Assembly: GCA_900466005.1 (NCBI GenBank)
Contig: UEGQ01000007.1
Location: 186,001 to 250,000 of the forward strand
Direction: 5' to 3'
DNA length: 64,000 bases
DNA from: Hyphomicrobiales bacterium
GTDB taxonomy: Bacteria > Pseudomonadota > Alphaproteobacteria > Rhizobiales > Rhizobiaceae
In this document: piece after piece, positions 47,174 through 57,939 of the stretch
How positions within the stretch are numbered: the first letter of the stretch is position 1
How the letters are laid out: every line of letters starts with the position of its first letter
Translations under genes and position numbers: made by a program
The notes under the pieces: generated by a model
Databases searched by the model: none
What the model was told of the DNA's origin: nothing
Seen by the model: the letters and a program-made list of their open reading frames with translations, nothing else

Positions 47174-47985
47174 TCCGCGGCCATGACCCCGGCACCATCG
47201 CCGAGCAGCGCCTTCGTCGCGGCCGTTACGTCGTCCTTGCGCATCAGGCTCTCGCCGACGAGGAACGTGGTGATGCCGCTCTTCTTGAGCCGGACGCAGT
47301 CGGCATGGGTGAAGATGCCGCTTTCGCCAACCAGCAGCCGCTCGGGCGGCACCATCGAGGCAAGCCGTTCGCTGACGGCGAGGTCGACCTCGAAGGTCCT
47401 CAGATTGCGGTTGTTGATGCCGATCATCGGCGAGGTCAGCTTCAGTGCTCTCTCGAGTTCCGCCTCGTCATGAACCTCGATGAGCACGTCCATGCCGAGT
47501 GCCATCGCCTCGGCCTCGAGCATCGCCGCATCCGCATCGGAAAGCGACGCCATGATCAGGAGAATGCAGTCCGCACCCCAGGCGCGGGCCTCGTGCACCT
47601 GGTAGGCGTCGAACATGAAGTCCTTGCGCAGCGCCGGCAGCGTGCAGGCGTCGCGGGCAGCCTGGAGGAATTCGAGCCTGCCCTGGAAGCTCGGTGTGTC
47701 GGTGAGCACCGAGAGACAGGCCGCCCCGCCGGCCTCGTAAGCCGTGGCGAGTGCCGGCGGATCGAAGTCCGGGCGGATCAGCCCCTTGGAAGGGCTCGCC
47801 TTCTTGATTTCGGCGATGAGGCCGAAGAGGCCGGCCGCGCGCTTCTCGGCCAAAGCACGGAAGAAACCGCGGGGCGCTTCCTGGTCGGCGGCGATCGCCT
47901 TGAGCTCGGCAAGCGGAACCGCCGCCTTCGCCGCGGCGATCTCTTCACGCTTGTAGACTTCGATGCGCTTCAGGATATCGGTCAT
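47170..47985 (-). CDS. trpC: Indole-3-glycerol phosphate synthase
   Basis: Ring closure of carboxyphenylaminodeoxyribulose-5-P in tryptophan synthesis, 271 residues, monofunctional (no TrpF fusion). [14 protein letters not shown] (phosphate and substrate binding), [22 protein letters not shown] and [14 protein letters not shown] are family signatures. Overlaps moaC by 4 bases and follows trpD by 9. Confidence 0.97.
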   Translation of the reverse strand: MTDILKRIEVYKREEIAAAKAAVPLAELKAIAADQEAPRGFFRALAEKRAAGLFGLIAEIKKASPSKGLIRPDFDPPALATAYEAGGAACLSVLTDTPSFQGRLEFLQAARDACTLPALRKDFMFDAYQVHEARAWGADCILLIMASLSDADAAMLEAEAMALGMDVLIEVHDEAELERALKLTSPMIGINNRNLRTFEVDLAVSERLASMVPPERLLVGESGIFTHADCVRLKKSGITTFLVGESLMRKDDVTAATKALLGDGAGVMAAE

Positions 47986-47994
47986 GGCGCAAGC

Positions 47995-49017
47995 TTAGCC
48001 CTGTGCGACGGAATTGGAAACCTCGATCAGCTTGTCGAGCGCGGCGGCCGCAGCACCCGAATCGAGCGACCGGCTGGCGAGCACCATACCCTCGCGGACG
48101 TTTTCCGCCTTTCCGGCGACGACGAGCGAGGCCGCAGCATTGCAGAGCGCCACGTCGCGATAGGCGGTCCTGGCGCCGGCAAGCACGTCACGCAACGCGG
48201 CCGCGTTGACGACACCGTCACCGCCGCGGATCGCCTCCAGCGGAACGACCGGCACGCCGAAATCCTCCGGCGTCAGCTCGAACGTGGTGATCTCGCCGTC
48301 CTTCAGCGCGGCGACCATGGTCGGACCGGTCGTCGTGACCTCGTCGAGGCCGCTTCCATGAACGACCCAGGCGCTCGTCAGGCCGAGATCGCGGAGCGCC
48401 TCGGCACCGGGCACCAGCCATTCGGGCGAATAGACACCGAAGAGCTGCCGCTTGACGCTGGCGGGACTCGAAAGCGGGCCGACGATGTTGAAGATCGTGC
48501 GGGTGCCGAGTTCGACACGCGCCGGTCCGACATGGCGCATGGCGGGATGATGAAGCTGGGCGAACATGAAGCCGATGCCTGCTTCTCGAATGCAGCGCGA
48601 GATGGTCTCTGGATCGATGTCGAGCTTGACGCCGAGTTGCGAGAGCGCGTCGGCCGTTCCCGACTTCGAGCTCAACGCCCTGTTGCCATGCTTGGCGACC
48701 GGAACACCGGCGCCGGCGACGATCAGCGAGGCGAGGGTCGAGATGTTGTAGGTATTGGTGCCGTCACCGCCGGTCCCGACGATGTCGATGGCGTCTTCCG
48801 GGGCTTCGACCGGAACCATCTTGGAGCGCATGATCGAGACGGCGCCGGCGATCTCGTCGACGGTCTCTCCACGCACGCGAAGTGCCATCAGGAATCCGCC
48901 GATCTGGGCCATACTGGCCTCGCCCGACATCATGACTTCGAAGGCGTCGCTGGCCTCGATGCGGCTCAGCGCCTGGCGCGTTGCGACCTTGGCGATAAAT
49001 GGTTTCAGTCCGGACAT
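47995..49017 (-). CDS. trpD: Anthranilate phosphoribosyltransferase
   Basis: Transfers phosphoribose to anthranilate, 340 residues. PRPP and magnesium motifs are [14 protein letters not shown] and [17 protein letters not shown] (read in parts); [23 protein letters not shown] is the anthranilate-binding region. Start at MSGLKPF, 6 codons into the longer reading. First trp gene of the operon, 21 bases after ppiD. Confidence 0.97.
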   Translation of the reverse strand: MSGLKPFIAKVATRQALSRIEASDAFEVMMSGEASMAQIGGFLMALRVRGETVDEIAGAVSIMRSKMVPVEAPEDAIDIVGTGGDGTNTYNISTLASLIVAGAGVPVAKHGNRALSSKSGTADALSQLGVKLDIDPETISRCIREAGIGFMFAQLHHPAMRHVGPARVELGTRTIFNIVGPLSSPASVKRQLFGVYSPEWLVPGAEALRDLGLTSAWVVHGSGLDEVTTTGPTMVAALKDGEITTFELTPEDFGVPVVPLEAIRGGDGVVNAAALRDVLAGARTAYRDVALCNAAASLVVAGKAENVREGMVLASRSLDSGAAAAALDKLIEVSNSVAQG

Positions 49018-49038
49018 GCTGTCGTTTTCCCCCAAGGC

Positions 49039-50925
49039 CTAGCGAACCATCGCCTGCTCGGCGAGCGTGCGATTGATGGTCACGCCGTATTCGGTCTGCA
49101 GACGATTGACCATCTGGTCGAGGATATCGTCACCGGCGGCCTTGGCAAGCGCAAGTACCTGGGCGTCATCATCACCGAGGATGTTTGTCGTCGGCTGTTC
49201 GCTGATCGCGGTCACCTTGAGCAGGATCTGCGTTTCCGGGTCGGCGCCCGGAGCCGCCGCAACGGTGCCGTTCGGTCCGGAGAAGGCGGCAGCAACGGCC
49301 GCCCGGCCGAGGATCGGGTCGTCGGTTGTGCGACGGATGCCGGTCTTGGTTTCGACCGCGAGGCCGAGTTCCTTCCCGAGCGCGGCAAGGGTCTCGCCCT
49401 TTGCAAGACGGGCCTTCAGGCTCTCCGCCTTGGTGCCGAGGGCGATTTTCTGCTGTTCGGCAGTCCAGTCGGCCGTTGCCTTCTCGCGAACTTCGTCGAG
49501 CGTGCGGTCGCGTTCGGGCACGATCTCGCTCACGTCGAACCAGAGATAGCCGTCGCTGCCGATGTTGAGCGGCAGGGCCTCGGTGCCGACGTCCGTCTTG
49601 AAGACTTCGGCCAGCAATTCGTTGCGGGTCGGGAGCGTGACCTCGGCTTCAGCCATGTCGCGGCCGCGTCGGTCGACGGGCTTGACGCTGACCGGCTTCA
49701 GCTTCAGCTGGGTCGCGGCCTCGGCAAGCGTCGAACCCGAGGCGCGCAGATCCTCGAACTGGTCGTGGATCGTGATGATGTCTTCCTGGGCGGCGGCCTC
49801 GGCGAGCGCCTTACGAATGTCGTCCTTTACCTCGTCCAGGGTGCGCGTGCGGCCTTCCTTGATGTTGGTGACGCGCAGGATGACGGGCCCGAAGGTTCCT
49901 TCGACAACCGGCGTCGTTCCGCCTTCCGCCGTGACGGCGAAGGCAGCGTCCGCAAGGGCCTGGTCGGGCATCTGTTCGCGGGTGAAATCGCCGAGCAGTA
50001 CGTCGCTCGCCGTCTTGCCCTGGTCGGTGACGAGCTGGTCGAAGGGCGTTCCGGAGGCGAGTTCGGCTTGCGCCGCCTCGGCCATCTCGCGGGTTTCGAA
50101 GGTCAGCTGTTCGACCGTGCGCGTGCCGGGGATCTCGTAATTCTTCTTGTGGGCCTCGTAGTCCTGCTTGATCGCCTCGTCCGAGATGGAGGCGAGATCG
50201 GCGATATCGGACGGTTCGAGCTTCACATAGGAGAAGCTGCGGTATTCGGGCGCCCGGTAGCGGCTCTTGACGGTCTCGAACCATGCTCCGAGCGCCTTGT
50301 CGTCCGGCGCCGCGATCGGCTCGATATTGGCCTTGGTGAGCAGGAGATAGTCGAGCGAACGGTTTTCGTCACGGTAGCTCTTCAGCGCGTCGACCAGCAC
50401 CTTCGGCGGCTCGAATCCGTCAGCCGTCGCCTCGACGATCTGGCTGCGGACGGCAACCTTCGAACGTTCGCTGATATAGTCGTCCTCGCGCAGGCCGGCA
50501 TTGCGCAGCCGCGACGTGAAGAGCTGGCGGTCGAACTGGCCTGACGGCGAGTGGAAGGCCGGGTCGTCGGCAATCAGCTTGGCGAGGCGGTCTTCCGAAA
50601 GCCCGAGATTCATCTCTTCCGAAAGCTGGTCGAGCGCGGCGCCTGCGGCGAGTTGGGCGAAGACCTGGTTCTCGACGCCCAGCGCGCGCGCCTGCTCGGA
50701 GGTGATCTGTGTGCCGAAGCGGCGGCCGAGGTCTGCAAGCTGCCGCTGGTAGGCGAGGCGGAATTCGCTGACCGACACGCTCTGGTCGCCGACGGCAACC
50801 ACCGTTTCAGAAGCGGTGCTCATCAAGGACTGAGACGCGCCCCAGACGCCGAAGGAAACGGCGAGAACGAGCAGAAGGAATTTCGCCACCCACGTCCGGG
50901 CGGCCTTTCTCATGACGACGAGCAT
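49039..50925 (-). CDS. ppiD: SurA/PpiD-type periplasmic peptidyl-prolyl isomerase
   Basis: Inner-membrane-anchored periplasmic chaperone, 628 residues. A single N-terminal membrane helix (ARTWVAKFLLLVLAVSFGVWG) is followed by an SurA-N chaperone region (about 30-220) and a parvulin domain (about 240-360, e.g. ASGTPFDQLVTDQ, FTREQMPDQALADAAF). The ATG four codons upstream of M-RKAA is chosen (GAGG upstream). It leads into trpD with 21 bases between, so the pair can share a transcript. Confidence 0.9.
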   Translation of the reverse strand: MLVVMRKAARTWVAKFLLLVLAVSFGVWGASQSLMSTASETVVAVGDQSVSVSEFRLAYQRQLADLGRRFGTQITSEQARALGVENQVFAQLAAGAALDQLSEEMNLGLSEDRLAKLIADDPAFHSPSGQFDRQLFTSRLRNAGLREDDYISERSKVAVRSQIVEATADGFEPPKVLVDALKSYRDENRSLDYLLLTKANIEPIAAPDDKALGAWFETVKSRYRAPEYRSFSYVKLEPSDIADLASISDEAIKQDYEAHKKNYEIPGTRTVEQLTFETREMAEAAQAELASGTPFDQLVTDQGKTASDVLLGDFTREQMPDQALADAAFAVTAEGGTTPVVEGTFGPVILRVTNIKEGRTRTLDEVKDDIRKALAEAAAQEDIITIHDQFEDLRASGSTLAEAATQLKLKPVSVKPVDRRGRDMAEAEVTLPTRNELLAEVFKTDVGTEALPLNIGSDGYLWFDVSEIVPERDRTLDEVREKATADWTAEQQKIALGTKAESLKARLAKGETLAALGKELGLAVETKTGIRRTTDDPILGRAAVAAAFSGPNGTVAAAPGADPETQILLKVTAISEQPTTNILGDDDAQVLALAKAAGDDILDQMVNRLQTEYGVTINRTLAEQAMVR

Positions 50926-51163
50926 CGGGACGGAAACCTCATTTCTTTCGCTCGCCAGACGGCGAGGCAGATGACGTTCCATAAATCAAACCGGCAAGGA
51001 AATGAAGGCGTGATCTCGGAAATCTGGGGGCAGACGAGGGGCACGCCAGGCACACGTCGCCGGCGTGCCGGCACCCTCGTATGATAAATATCAATGTTCG
51101 CCATGCGCCAGGCTTTCTATAGTGTCACGGCGGCCATCCGATGGGCGAATGGAGAACGGACAC

Positions 51164-53821
51164 GTGACAGCGCAAGCAGAGATGCCAACCAGTGCCTGCA
51201 GAAAAGGACTGACCTCGCAAGAGGTGGCGGTGGCGCTCGAAACCTATGGCGCGAACGTCCTGCCGGTGGGCAAGCCGCCATCCTTCCTCAAGGTGCTGCT
51301 CATGCAGTTCCTGAGCCCGCTCATCTACATCCTCATGGCCGCGGCGGTAGTCTCCGCCTTCGTCAGCGAGATCACCGACGCGCTTTTCATCGCGGTCGTC
51401 CTGGCGATCAACGGCATTATCGGCGCCGTGCAGGAGTATTCTGCGGGGCAGTCCGCGAACGCCCTTCGCGCACTGGAGGAGCCGCGAGCGATTGTCGTCC
51501 GCGACGGCATTCGTCAGGTGATCGATGCAACCGGATTGGTGCCGGGTGATCGTGTATTACTGGAATCCGGACAGCGCGTTCCCGCCGATATCCTGCTCGA
51601 CGCATCCGAGCACCTGCAATGCGACGAGGCCACCCATACGGGGGAATCGCGACCCGTCTACAAGTCCACGGATGATCCTGTCTTTGCGGGGACGATCGTC
51701 ACTCGCGGCCGCGGAGAGGGTCTGGTGACGGCGACCGGCAGTCGCACTGAACTCGGCCGGATCGCAGACGCCATCCGCGAGCGCACGACGGCCAAGCCGC
51801 CCCTGATGATCCGCATGGAGGAGTTCACGCGCCGGATCGCAGTCGCCGTCGGCGTTGCGATCCTCTTCCTTTTCGCGGTCGGCTGGTGGCGCGCCATGCC
51901 GGTGGGCGATCTCTTCACCATGTCGATCGGCCTCGCCGTCAGTGCAATCCCTGAGGCCTTGCCGATCGCCATCTCGGTCGCACTCGCGATCGGCATGCGG
52001 CGCATGGCCCGCGTCAACGTCATCGTCCGTAATCTGCCGGCGGTGGAATCGCTCGGCTCCTGCACGATGATCGCGACCGACAAGACCGGCACGCTCACCC
52101 TGAACGAGCTGACGGTGACGGATATTCGCCTGCCCGACGACAGCCACTGGGTTCTGGAGGCCGGACCGCATCCGTTGTCGGGCGGCATCAAGAGCCGCGA
52201 CGGCGGCAAGGATGGCCCGAATGCGGCCGTGCGGCGGTTGCTCGGCGTCGGGAGCCTGCCGAACGAGGCGGAGATCAGTGTCGACGGTGCCGAAACCTGG
52301 CGGCCGGTCGGCGATACGGTGGACGTGGCGCTGCTTGCCGCAGCGCACAAGGCCGGCATCAGCCGGTCGAGCCTTCTTGAGAGATTTCCGCTCGAACGGC
52401 GCATTCCCTACGAACCTGAGCAGAAATACGCCGCCTCCTTCCACCAGGTCGAGGATCGTATGCACGCCTTCGTCAAGGGCGCGCCGGAACTGCTGCTGTC
52501 GATGTGCAAGACGATGGAGACGGCCGAGGGTGCCGTGCCGATCGACCGCGCCCATGTGCGTCGCCAGATGAAGGAGATGGCCCGCGAAGGGCTGAGAGTG
52601 CTCGCCTTCGCCGCCGGCGAGATCGGCGTTTCCGGCGACGGCGAATACGGCGGGCAGCTGCTGATCGACCTGAACTTTCTCGGTCTTGTCGGGATGCAGG
52701 ATCCGATCCGCCCGGAAGTGCCGGCCGCGCTCGACGCCTGCCGCCAGGCCGGCATCGGGGTTGCCGTCATCACCGGCGACGATCCGACGACGGCGAGCGT
52801 GATCGCCCGCCAGGCGGGCATGCGGTTCGAGGAGGCGGACGTGGTGACGGGCGACCAGATCGCCGATGCCGTCGCTGCCGGGGAGAGCGTGCTCGACGGG
52901 ATCACCCGGCACGGACACATTTTCGCGCGCGTGAAGCCGGATCAGAAGCTCGCGATCATCCGCTCCCTCGCTCGCAACGGCCACTACGTTGCCGTGACCG
53001 GCGACGGCGTCAACGATGCGCCGGCGCTCAGGCACGCCCATGTCGGCGTGGCGATGGGGCACGGCGGAACCGAGGTTGCCAAGGAGAGCGCCGACATCAT
53101 CCTGACCGACGACAATTTCGCCTCGATCGTCGCCGGCATACGGGAAGGGCGCGTCGCCTACAACAACATACGCAAGGTGATCTTCATGCAGGTCTCGACG
53201 GGTGCCGCCGAGGTCCTGCTCTTCCTGCTCGCCATGGTGCTCGGCACGCCAATGCCGATGACGGCCGTGCAACTGCTCTGGCTCAATCTCGTCACCAATG
53301 GCGTGCAGGACGTGGCGCTGGTGACCGAGCCCGCGGAAGGCGACGAGTTGCGTTCGCCGGTGCGGCGACCGGGAGAACCGATCTTCGATCGGCTGATGCT
53401 TCGACGCATCGTCGTGGCGACCGTGGTGATGGGGGGAGGCGGCTTCGCCTTCTTCTACTGGGCGACGACGTCCGGTCTGTCGCATTTTTCGGCGAGCAAC
53501 CTTCTGCTGTTGCTCTTTGTGCTCTTCGAAAACGTCCAGTGCATCAACAGCCGCTCGGAGCGCCGTTCGGTCTTCCGTCAGTCACATTTTTCGAACCCGT
53601 TCCTGCTGCTCGGGGTCCTGGGTTCGCAGGCGCTGCACATCGGCGCCATGTATGTGCCGGGCGTGAACGACCTTCTGGAAATCGCGCCGATTTCGCTGGA
53701 GCAGTGGCTGTTCTTGCTCGCCGCCGCCGCACCGCTTCTCGCCGTGAGCGAAATCGACAAATGGCTGTTGCGCCGGCAGGAGTCGATGAAGCGCGGCGAC
53801 GACGACAGCAAAGCACAATGA
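51164..53821 (+). CDS. P-type cation-translocating ATPase (P2 type)
   Basis: 885-residue membrane ATPase. Cytosolic signatures: THTGES (dephosphorylation loop), DKTGTLT phosphorylation site, VAVTGDGVNDAPAL hinge and KGAPELLLSMC in the N domain. Ten membrane helices are expected. In M4 the ion site reads PEALP (E retained), in M5 GAAEVLL (E retained), but M6 reads NLVTNGVQDVAL, with Asn where SERCA has the shared ligand Asp. M8 keeps FENVQCINSRS. The substrate ion is uncertain, Ca2+, Mg2+ or a monovalent. GTG at 51164 has GGAGA at 8 bases; an ATG at 51149 is the alternative. Confidence 0.88.
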   Translation: MTAQAEMPTSACRKGLTSQEVAVALETYGANVLPVGKPPSFLKVLLMQFLSPLIYILMAAAVVSAFVSEITDALFIAVVLAINGIIGAVQEYSAGQSANALRALEEPRAIVVRDGIRQVIDATGLVPGDRVLLESGQRVPADILLDASEHLQCDEATHTGESRPVYKSTDDPVFAGTIVTRGRGEGLVTATGSRTELGRIADAIRERTTAKPPLMIRMEEFTRRIAVAVGVAILFLFAVGWWRAMPVGDLFTMSIGLAVSAIPEALPIAISVALAIGMRRMARVNVIVRNLPAVESLGSCTMIATDKTGTLTLNELTVTDIRLPDDSHWVLEAGPHPLSGGIKSRDGGKDGPNAAVRRLLGVGSLPNEAEISVDGAETWRPVGDTVDVALLAAAHKAGISRSSLLERFPLERRIPYEPEQKYAASFHQVEDRMHAFVKGAPELLLSMCKTMETAEGAVPIDRAHVRRQMKEMAREGLRVLAFAAGEIGVSGDGEYGGQLLIDLNFLGLVGMQDPIRPEVPAALDACRQAGIGVAVITGDDPTTASVIARQAGMRFEEADVVTGDQIADAVAAGESVLDGITRHGHIFARVKPDQKLAIIRSLARNGHYVAVTGDGVNDAPALRHAHVGVAMGHGGTEVAKESADIILTDDNFASIVAGIREGRVAYNNIRKVIFMQVSTGAAEVLLFLLAMVLGTPMPMTAVQLLWLNLVTNGVQDVALVTEPAEGDELRSPVRRPGEPIFDRLMLRRIVVATVVMGGGGFAFFYWATTSGLSHFSASNLLLLLFVLFENVQCINSRSERRSVFRQSHFSNPFLLLGVLGSQALHIGAMYVPGVNDLLEIAPISLEQWLFLLAAAAPLLAVSEIDKWLLRRQESMKRGDDDSKAQ

Positions 53822-53854
53822 GAAAAGGCCCGGAAGACCTTGGTCTGCCGGGCC
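53822..53854 (-). terminator. gltA terminator
   Basis: GGCCCGG with AGACC / GGTCT and CCGGGCC arms form a long stem (one bulge) around TT; read on the minus strand TTTTCT follows. It lies just past the gltA stop and the end of the convergent P-type ATPase gene. Confidence 0.88.
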
Positions 53855-53879
53855 CTGTGTTGCTGCCTTGACGGCGTTC

Positions 53880-55169
53880 TCAGCGTTGCGAAACCGGGAC
53901 GTAATCGCGCTTCGGTGCGCCGGTGTAGAGCTGGCGCGGACGGCCGATGCGCTGCTGCGGATCCTCGATCATCTCGTTCCACTGGGCGATCCAGCCGACG
54001 GTGCGGGCGAGCGCGAAGAGAACGGTGAACATCGTGGTGGGGAAGCCGAGCGCACGCAGCGTGATGCCGGAGTAGAAGTCCACGTTCGGATAGAGCTTCT
54101 TCTCGATGAAGTAGTCGTCGTTGAGGGCGATCTTCTCGAGTTCCAGCGCCACCTTCATCAGCGGATCGTCGCCATGGCCGGTCGCTTCCAGCACCTCGTA
54201 CATGGTCTTCTGCATGATCTTCGCGCGCGGATCATAGTTCTTGTAGACGCGATGACCGAAGCCCATCAGGCGGAACGGGTCGTTCTTGTCCTTGGCACGG
54301 GCGATGTATTCCGGAATGCGGTCGACGGAGCCGATTTCCTGCAGCATGTTGAGGGCCGCTTCGTTGGCGCCGCCGTGGGCCGGACCCCAGAGGCAGGCAA
54401 TGCCGGCCGCGATGCAGGCGAACGGATTGGCGCCCGACGAGCCGGCGAGACGCACGGTCGACGTCGAGGCGTTCTGCTCGTGATCGGCGTGCAGGATGAA
54501 GATCCGGTCCATGGCGCGGGCGAGCACCGGGTCGACCTTGTACTCGTCGCAGGGTACGGCGAAGCACATGTGCAGGAAGTTTGCCGCGTAGTCGAGATTG
54601 TTCTTCGGGTAAACGAAGGGCTGCCCGACATGGTACTTGTAGGCCATGGCGGCGATCGTCGGCATCTTGGCGATCATGCGCAGCGACGCGACCATGCGCT
54701 GGTGCGGATCGGTGATGTCCGTCGAGTCGTGGTAGAAGGCGGAGAGCGCGCCGACTGTGCCGACCATCACGGCCATCGGATGGGCGTCGCGGCGGTAGCC
54801 GGAGAAGAACTTGCTCATCTGTTCGTGCACCATGGTGTGGTGCGTGACGCGGTAGTCGAAGTCCTTCTTCTGGGCGGCAGTCGGCAGGTCACCGTAGAGA
54901 AGCAGATAGCAGACTTCCAGGAAGTCACCTTTCTCGGCGAGCTGTTCGATCGGATAGCCGCGGTGCAGCAGGACGCCGGCATCGCCGTCGATATAGGTGA
55001 TCTTGGATTCGCAGGACGCAGTCGAGGTGAAGCCCGGATCGTAGGTGAAGGAGCCCGTGTGCTTGTAGAGGGCCCCGATGTCGATGACACTCGGTCCGAT
55101 GGTTCCTTCCTTCACCGGAAGGTCGACCTTCTTGTCGCCAAGTGCCAGTGCTGCGCTTTTTTCCGTCAT
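53880..55169 (-). CDS. gltA: Citrate synthase (type II)
   Basis: Condenses acetyl-CoA and oxaloacetate at the entry to the TCA cycle; 429 residues, hexameric gram-negative type. Catalytic segments are [32 protein letters not shown] and [15 protein letters not shown] (read in parts) with the two His and Asp. Long intergenic region upstream (55170-55446) contains no gene. Convergent with the P-type ATPase gene. Confidence 0.98.
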   Translation of the reverse strand: MTEKSAALALGDKKVDLPVKEGTIGPSVIDIGALYKHTGSFTYDPGFTSTASCESKITYIDGDAGVLLHRGYPIEQLAEKGDFLEVCYLLLYGDLPTAAQKKDFDYRVTHHTMVHEQMSKFFSGYRRDAHPMAVMVGTVGALSAFYHDSTDITDPHQRMVASLRMIAKMPTIAAMAYKYHVGQPFVYPKNNLDYAANFLHMCFAVPCDEYKVDPVLARAMDRIFILHADHEQNASTSTVRLAGSSGANPFACIAAGIACLWGPAHGGANEAALNMLQEIGSVDRIPEYIARAKDKNDPFRLMGFGHRVYKNYDPRAKIMQKTMYEVLEATGHGDDPLMKVALELEKIALNDDYFIEKKLYPNVDFYSGITLRALGFPTTMFTVLFALARTVGWIAQWNEMIEDPQQRIGRPRQLYTGAPKRDYVPVSQR

Positions 55170-55446
55170 GCTAATCCTCCGAAATTGGCGGTCCGGCGCC
55201 TTCGAAAAGGCGTCGCAGGTTAAGCGTCCCGTGTTAGCTATATGATCCCGACGTTAATGCCAAGCTAGCCAAAGGGCAAATTGTGCGATGCGAAATGCCA
55301 GCAACATATCGTGATTTCCGCAGCTTATCCTCGTGCCATCAGGAGGTGTTTTCGACTTCCGTCCGCTCGCTTTGATTGCTACTCTCGCTTTGCGATGTCG
55401 GTACCGGGGTGCCGTCATCTGATGTCCGATCGGGGCGGGGGCCGTC

Positions 55447-57939
55447 TTGGAAAAGATCGCGGAAGACCGCGCCGGGACGGGGGCAGGGGAGAGCCCGGCA
55501 TTCGCCGTTGCCGTCCCCGTCAACGCGGCATTGGTCGCGGAACCGCGCTCGGCTGGCGCACTCGTCGTTCGACAGGCGACGAGCCGGGAGAGCCTTGTTG
55601 CGCGCATCTCCCGTTCAGCCACTGCCATCGCGTCGTCGGGCCGCGCGGCGATCGGTCGCGAGGAGGCGTTCGGGCATGTCTTCCTCTTCGTGCCCGTTGC
55701 GCTCGGGGCAGGCGCCGTCATCTGGTTTGCCTTGCCGCAAACCTTGCCGGTTGCAGCGCCCATGCTTTTGTTGACGATGTCCACCGTCTTCGCGGTGCTG
55801 TCGCGCTTCGGCAGACCTGTTGCATATCGGACATGGTCGGCGCTGGCGCTCTGTGCCGCCGGAATGCTGCTTGCCGATGCCGAGGTCCGCAGGCTGCAGA
55901 CGGTCATTCTCGACACACCGGTCACGACGCAGGTGACGGGACGGGTGCTCCGGCGGGAGGCTGGTGCAGGCGGCGACTGGCGCTATCTGGTGCGCGTCGA
56001 GGCGACGGCGGAGCCTGCAATCAGGCGCGCGCCGGAACAGGTCGTGCTTGTGACCCGCGCCCGCCACGAGCCGTTTGCGCTCGGTGAGAGACTGCACGGC
56101 AAAGCGCGGCTATCGCCGCCTTCCGGCCCTGCCTTGCCGGGCCTCGACGATTTTTCGTTCGCCAGCTACTTCGGTGGCATCGGTGCGGTCGGCTACTTCC
56201 TCGGAGCGCCGACGCGCGCGGAGGGGGCGCCGGCGGCCGGGCCCAGTGTATGGTGGGAGGCGGCCGAGCAGACGCTTCTTGTCGTTCGCGACGGGATCAC
56301 ACAGAGAATCAGAGGGCTCGTCCCGGGGGATGCCGGCGGCTTCGCCGCCTCGATCGTCACCGGCGACCGGCGGTCGATGTCGAAGGAGACGACGGAGGCG
56401 CTGCGCCTTTCCGGGCTGGCACACATCACCGCGATCTCCGGGCTCAACATGGCGCTCGCCGCCGGCATTTTCTTCGTCGGTCTGCGCAAGCTGCTCAGTC
56501 TCTCGCCCGGTCTCGCCGAGGCCTTGCCGGTCAAGAAGATCGCTGCTGCCGGCGCGCTCGTTGCCGCGTTTCTCTATCTGATGATCTCCGGCTACCAGGT
56601 CTCCGCCGTCCGCGCCTTCCTGATGACGGCGATCATGCTGGTCGCGGTCCTGTTCGATCGCCCGGCGATCAGCCTGCGCAATCTGGCGCTCGCGGCGATC
56701 GTCATTCTCGCCGTCTCTCCGTCACAGGTGCTTGGTGCGAGCTTCCAGATGTCGTTTGCCGCTACCGCCGGGTTGATTGCCGGCTACGACGGCTGGCGGC
56801 GAGGCGGAAGCCGGCAGCCGCGCTTCGCCCCGGACTTTCCGGGCCGCAAGGCACTCTCCCTGCTCTCGACTTTTGTGGCCGGCACCTTCGTGACCTCCCT
56901 GATCGGCGGCTTGTCAACGGCAATCTTCGCCGTCGCCCATTTTCATCGCCTCGCGCCCTACGGCCTTGTCGCCAATCTCGCGGCGATGCCGATCATCTCG
57001 ATCGTCGTCATGCCGGCGGCGCTGGTTGGAATGCTGCTCATGCCTCTCGGGCTCGACGCGCCATTCCTGATTCTCGCGGGCGAGGGACTCGAGATCGTGA
57101 TTGTGATCGCGACCACGGTGGCGGGCTGGAGCGAGGGGACGTCCTTCGGCCGGTTCGGGGACTGGTTCCTGCCGCTCGCCTCCACGGGGATCCTGCTGCT
57201 CACTCTGCTGCATACGCGGCTGCGCTGGACCGGCGCGGCAGTGCTCTCGGCTGCGATCGGGCTTGCGGTGTTCTCGTCACGGGAAGAGACAGCCGACCTT
57301 GTCATCTCCGAGGACGGACGGCTGGTCGGATTGCCCGGCGCCGACGGTAGGACGATTGCGACCAACCGCAGCAAGCCGTCGGACTTCCTCTTCTCCCAAT
57401 GGCAGCATGCGCTTGCACGCCCCGATCATCTCGGCCCGCTCCGCAGCGCAGACGATCCCGTCACCGAAATCCGGGCGGCCGGAACGGACCGGCTTTCCGC
57501 AGAACAGATCCGGACCGTTCGCGACACGATGCGCCGACAGTTCGAAGCGGCGGTTCCTGGCCGCTTCCTCTGTACCGGAAAGGTCTGGTGTGTCGCCGGG
57601 CTGGCCGATGGATGGCGCGTTGCGACGGTCGAGGATCCGGCACTTCTCGGCGTCGCATGTGACGTCGCCGACCTCGTGATTACGCCGCGTCGTTCACCCT
57701 TCGTCGTCTGCCGCTCCGGCGCGAGGATGATTGATGCGGGGGTGCTGCGCCGAACAGGCGCGACCGAATTCCATCTCGGGAATCACGACAATCGAGAAAT
57801 CCGCCAGCGCACCGCGTTCACCACTCTCGACAGGCCGTGGCAGCGGCATCGCCTTTACGATTGGCGAACCGGCGGCTTCGCCGACGAACAGCCCGCGAAG
57901 CTCGCCCCCACGGCACAGGTCAGTGATAGCGGCGGATGA
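55447..57939 (+). CDS. comEC: ComEC/Rec2 family DNA-uptake membrane protein
   Basis: Polytopic membrane protein of about 830 residues forming the inner-membrane channel for single-stranded DNA in natural transformation. An N-terminal DUF4131/OB region is followed by the Competence domain with about eight helices ([43 protein letters not shown]; read in parts) and a C-terminal extracellular part with reduced metallo-beta-lactamase motifs, as usual for rhizobial homologues. Start TTG at 55447 is tentative. The 3' end overlaps the lexA 3' end by 20 bases. Confidence 0.88.
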   Translation: MEKIAEDRAGTGAGESPAFAVAVPVNAALVAEPRSAGALVVRQATSRESLVARISRSATAIASSGRAAIGREEAFGHVFLFVPVALGAGAVIWFALPQTLPVAAPMLLLTMSTVFAVLSRFGRPVAYRTWSALALCAAGMLLADAEVRRLQTVILDTPVTTQVTGRVLRREAGAGGDWRYLVRVEATAEPAIRRAPEQVVLVTRARHEPFALGERLHGKARLSPPSGPALPGLDDFSFASYFGGIGAVGYFLGAPTRAEGAPAAGPSVWWEAAEQTLLVVRDGITQRIRGLVPGDAGGFAASIVTGDRRSMSKETTEALRLSGLAHITAISGLNMALAAGIFFVGLRKLLSLSPGLAEALPVKKIAAAGALVAAFLYLMISGYQVSAVRAFLMTAIMLVAVLFDRPAISLRNLALAAIVILAVSPSQVLGASFQMSFAATAGLIAGYDGWRRGGSRQPRFAPDFPGRKALSLLSTFVAGTFVTSLIGGLSTAIFAVAHFHRLAPYGLVANLAAMPIISIVVMPAALVGMLLMPLGLDAPFLILAGEGLEIVIVIATTVAGWSEGTSFGRFGDWFLPLASTGILLLTLLHTRLRWTGAAVLSAAIGLAVFSSREETADLVISEDGRLVGLPGADGRTIATNRSKPSDFLFSQWQHALARPDHLGPLRSADDPVTEIRAAGTDRLSAEQIRTVRDTMRRQFEAAVPGRFLCTGKVWCVAGLADGWRVATVEDPALLGVACDVADLVITPRRSPFVVCRSGARMIDAGVLRRTGATEFHLGNHDNREIRQRTAFTTLDRPWQRHRLYDWRTGGFADEQPAKLAPTAQVSDSGG

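Noticed and set aside
47305-50544. 1079-residue plus-strand frame opposite trpC, trpD and ppiD
   Set aside because: Mirror frame spanning three certain genes; Arg/Gly/Asp-rich product without domains.
51557-53485. 642-residue minus-strand frame opposite the P-type ATPase
   Set aside because: Mirror frame; sense strand has all P-type ATPase motifs.
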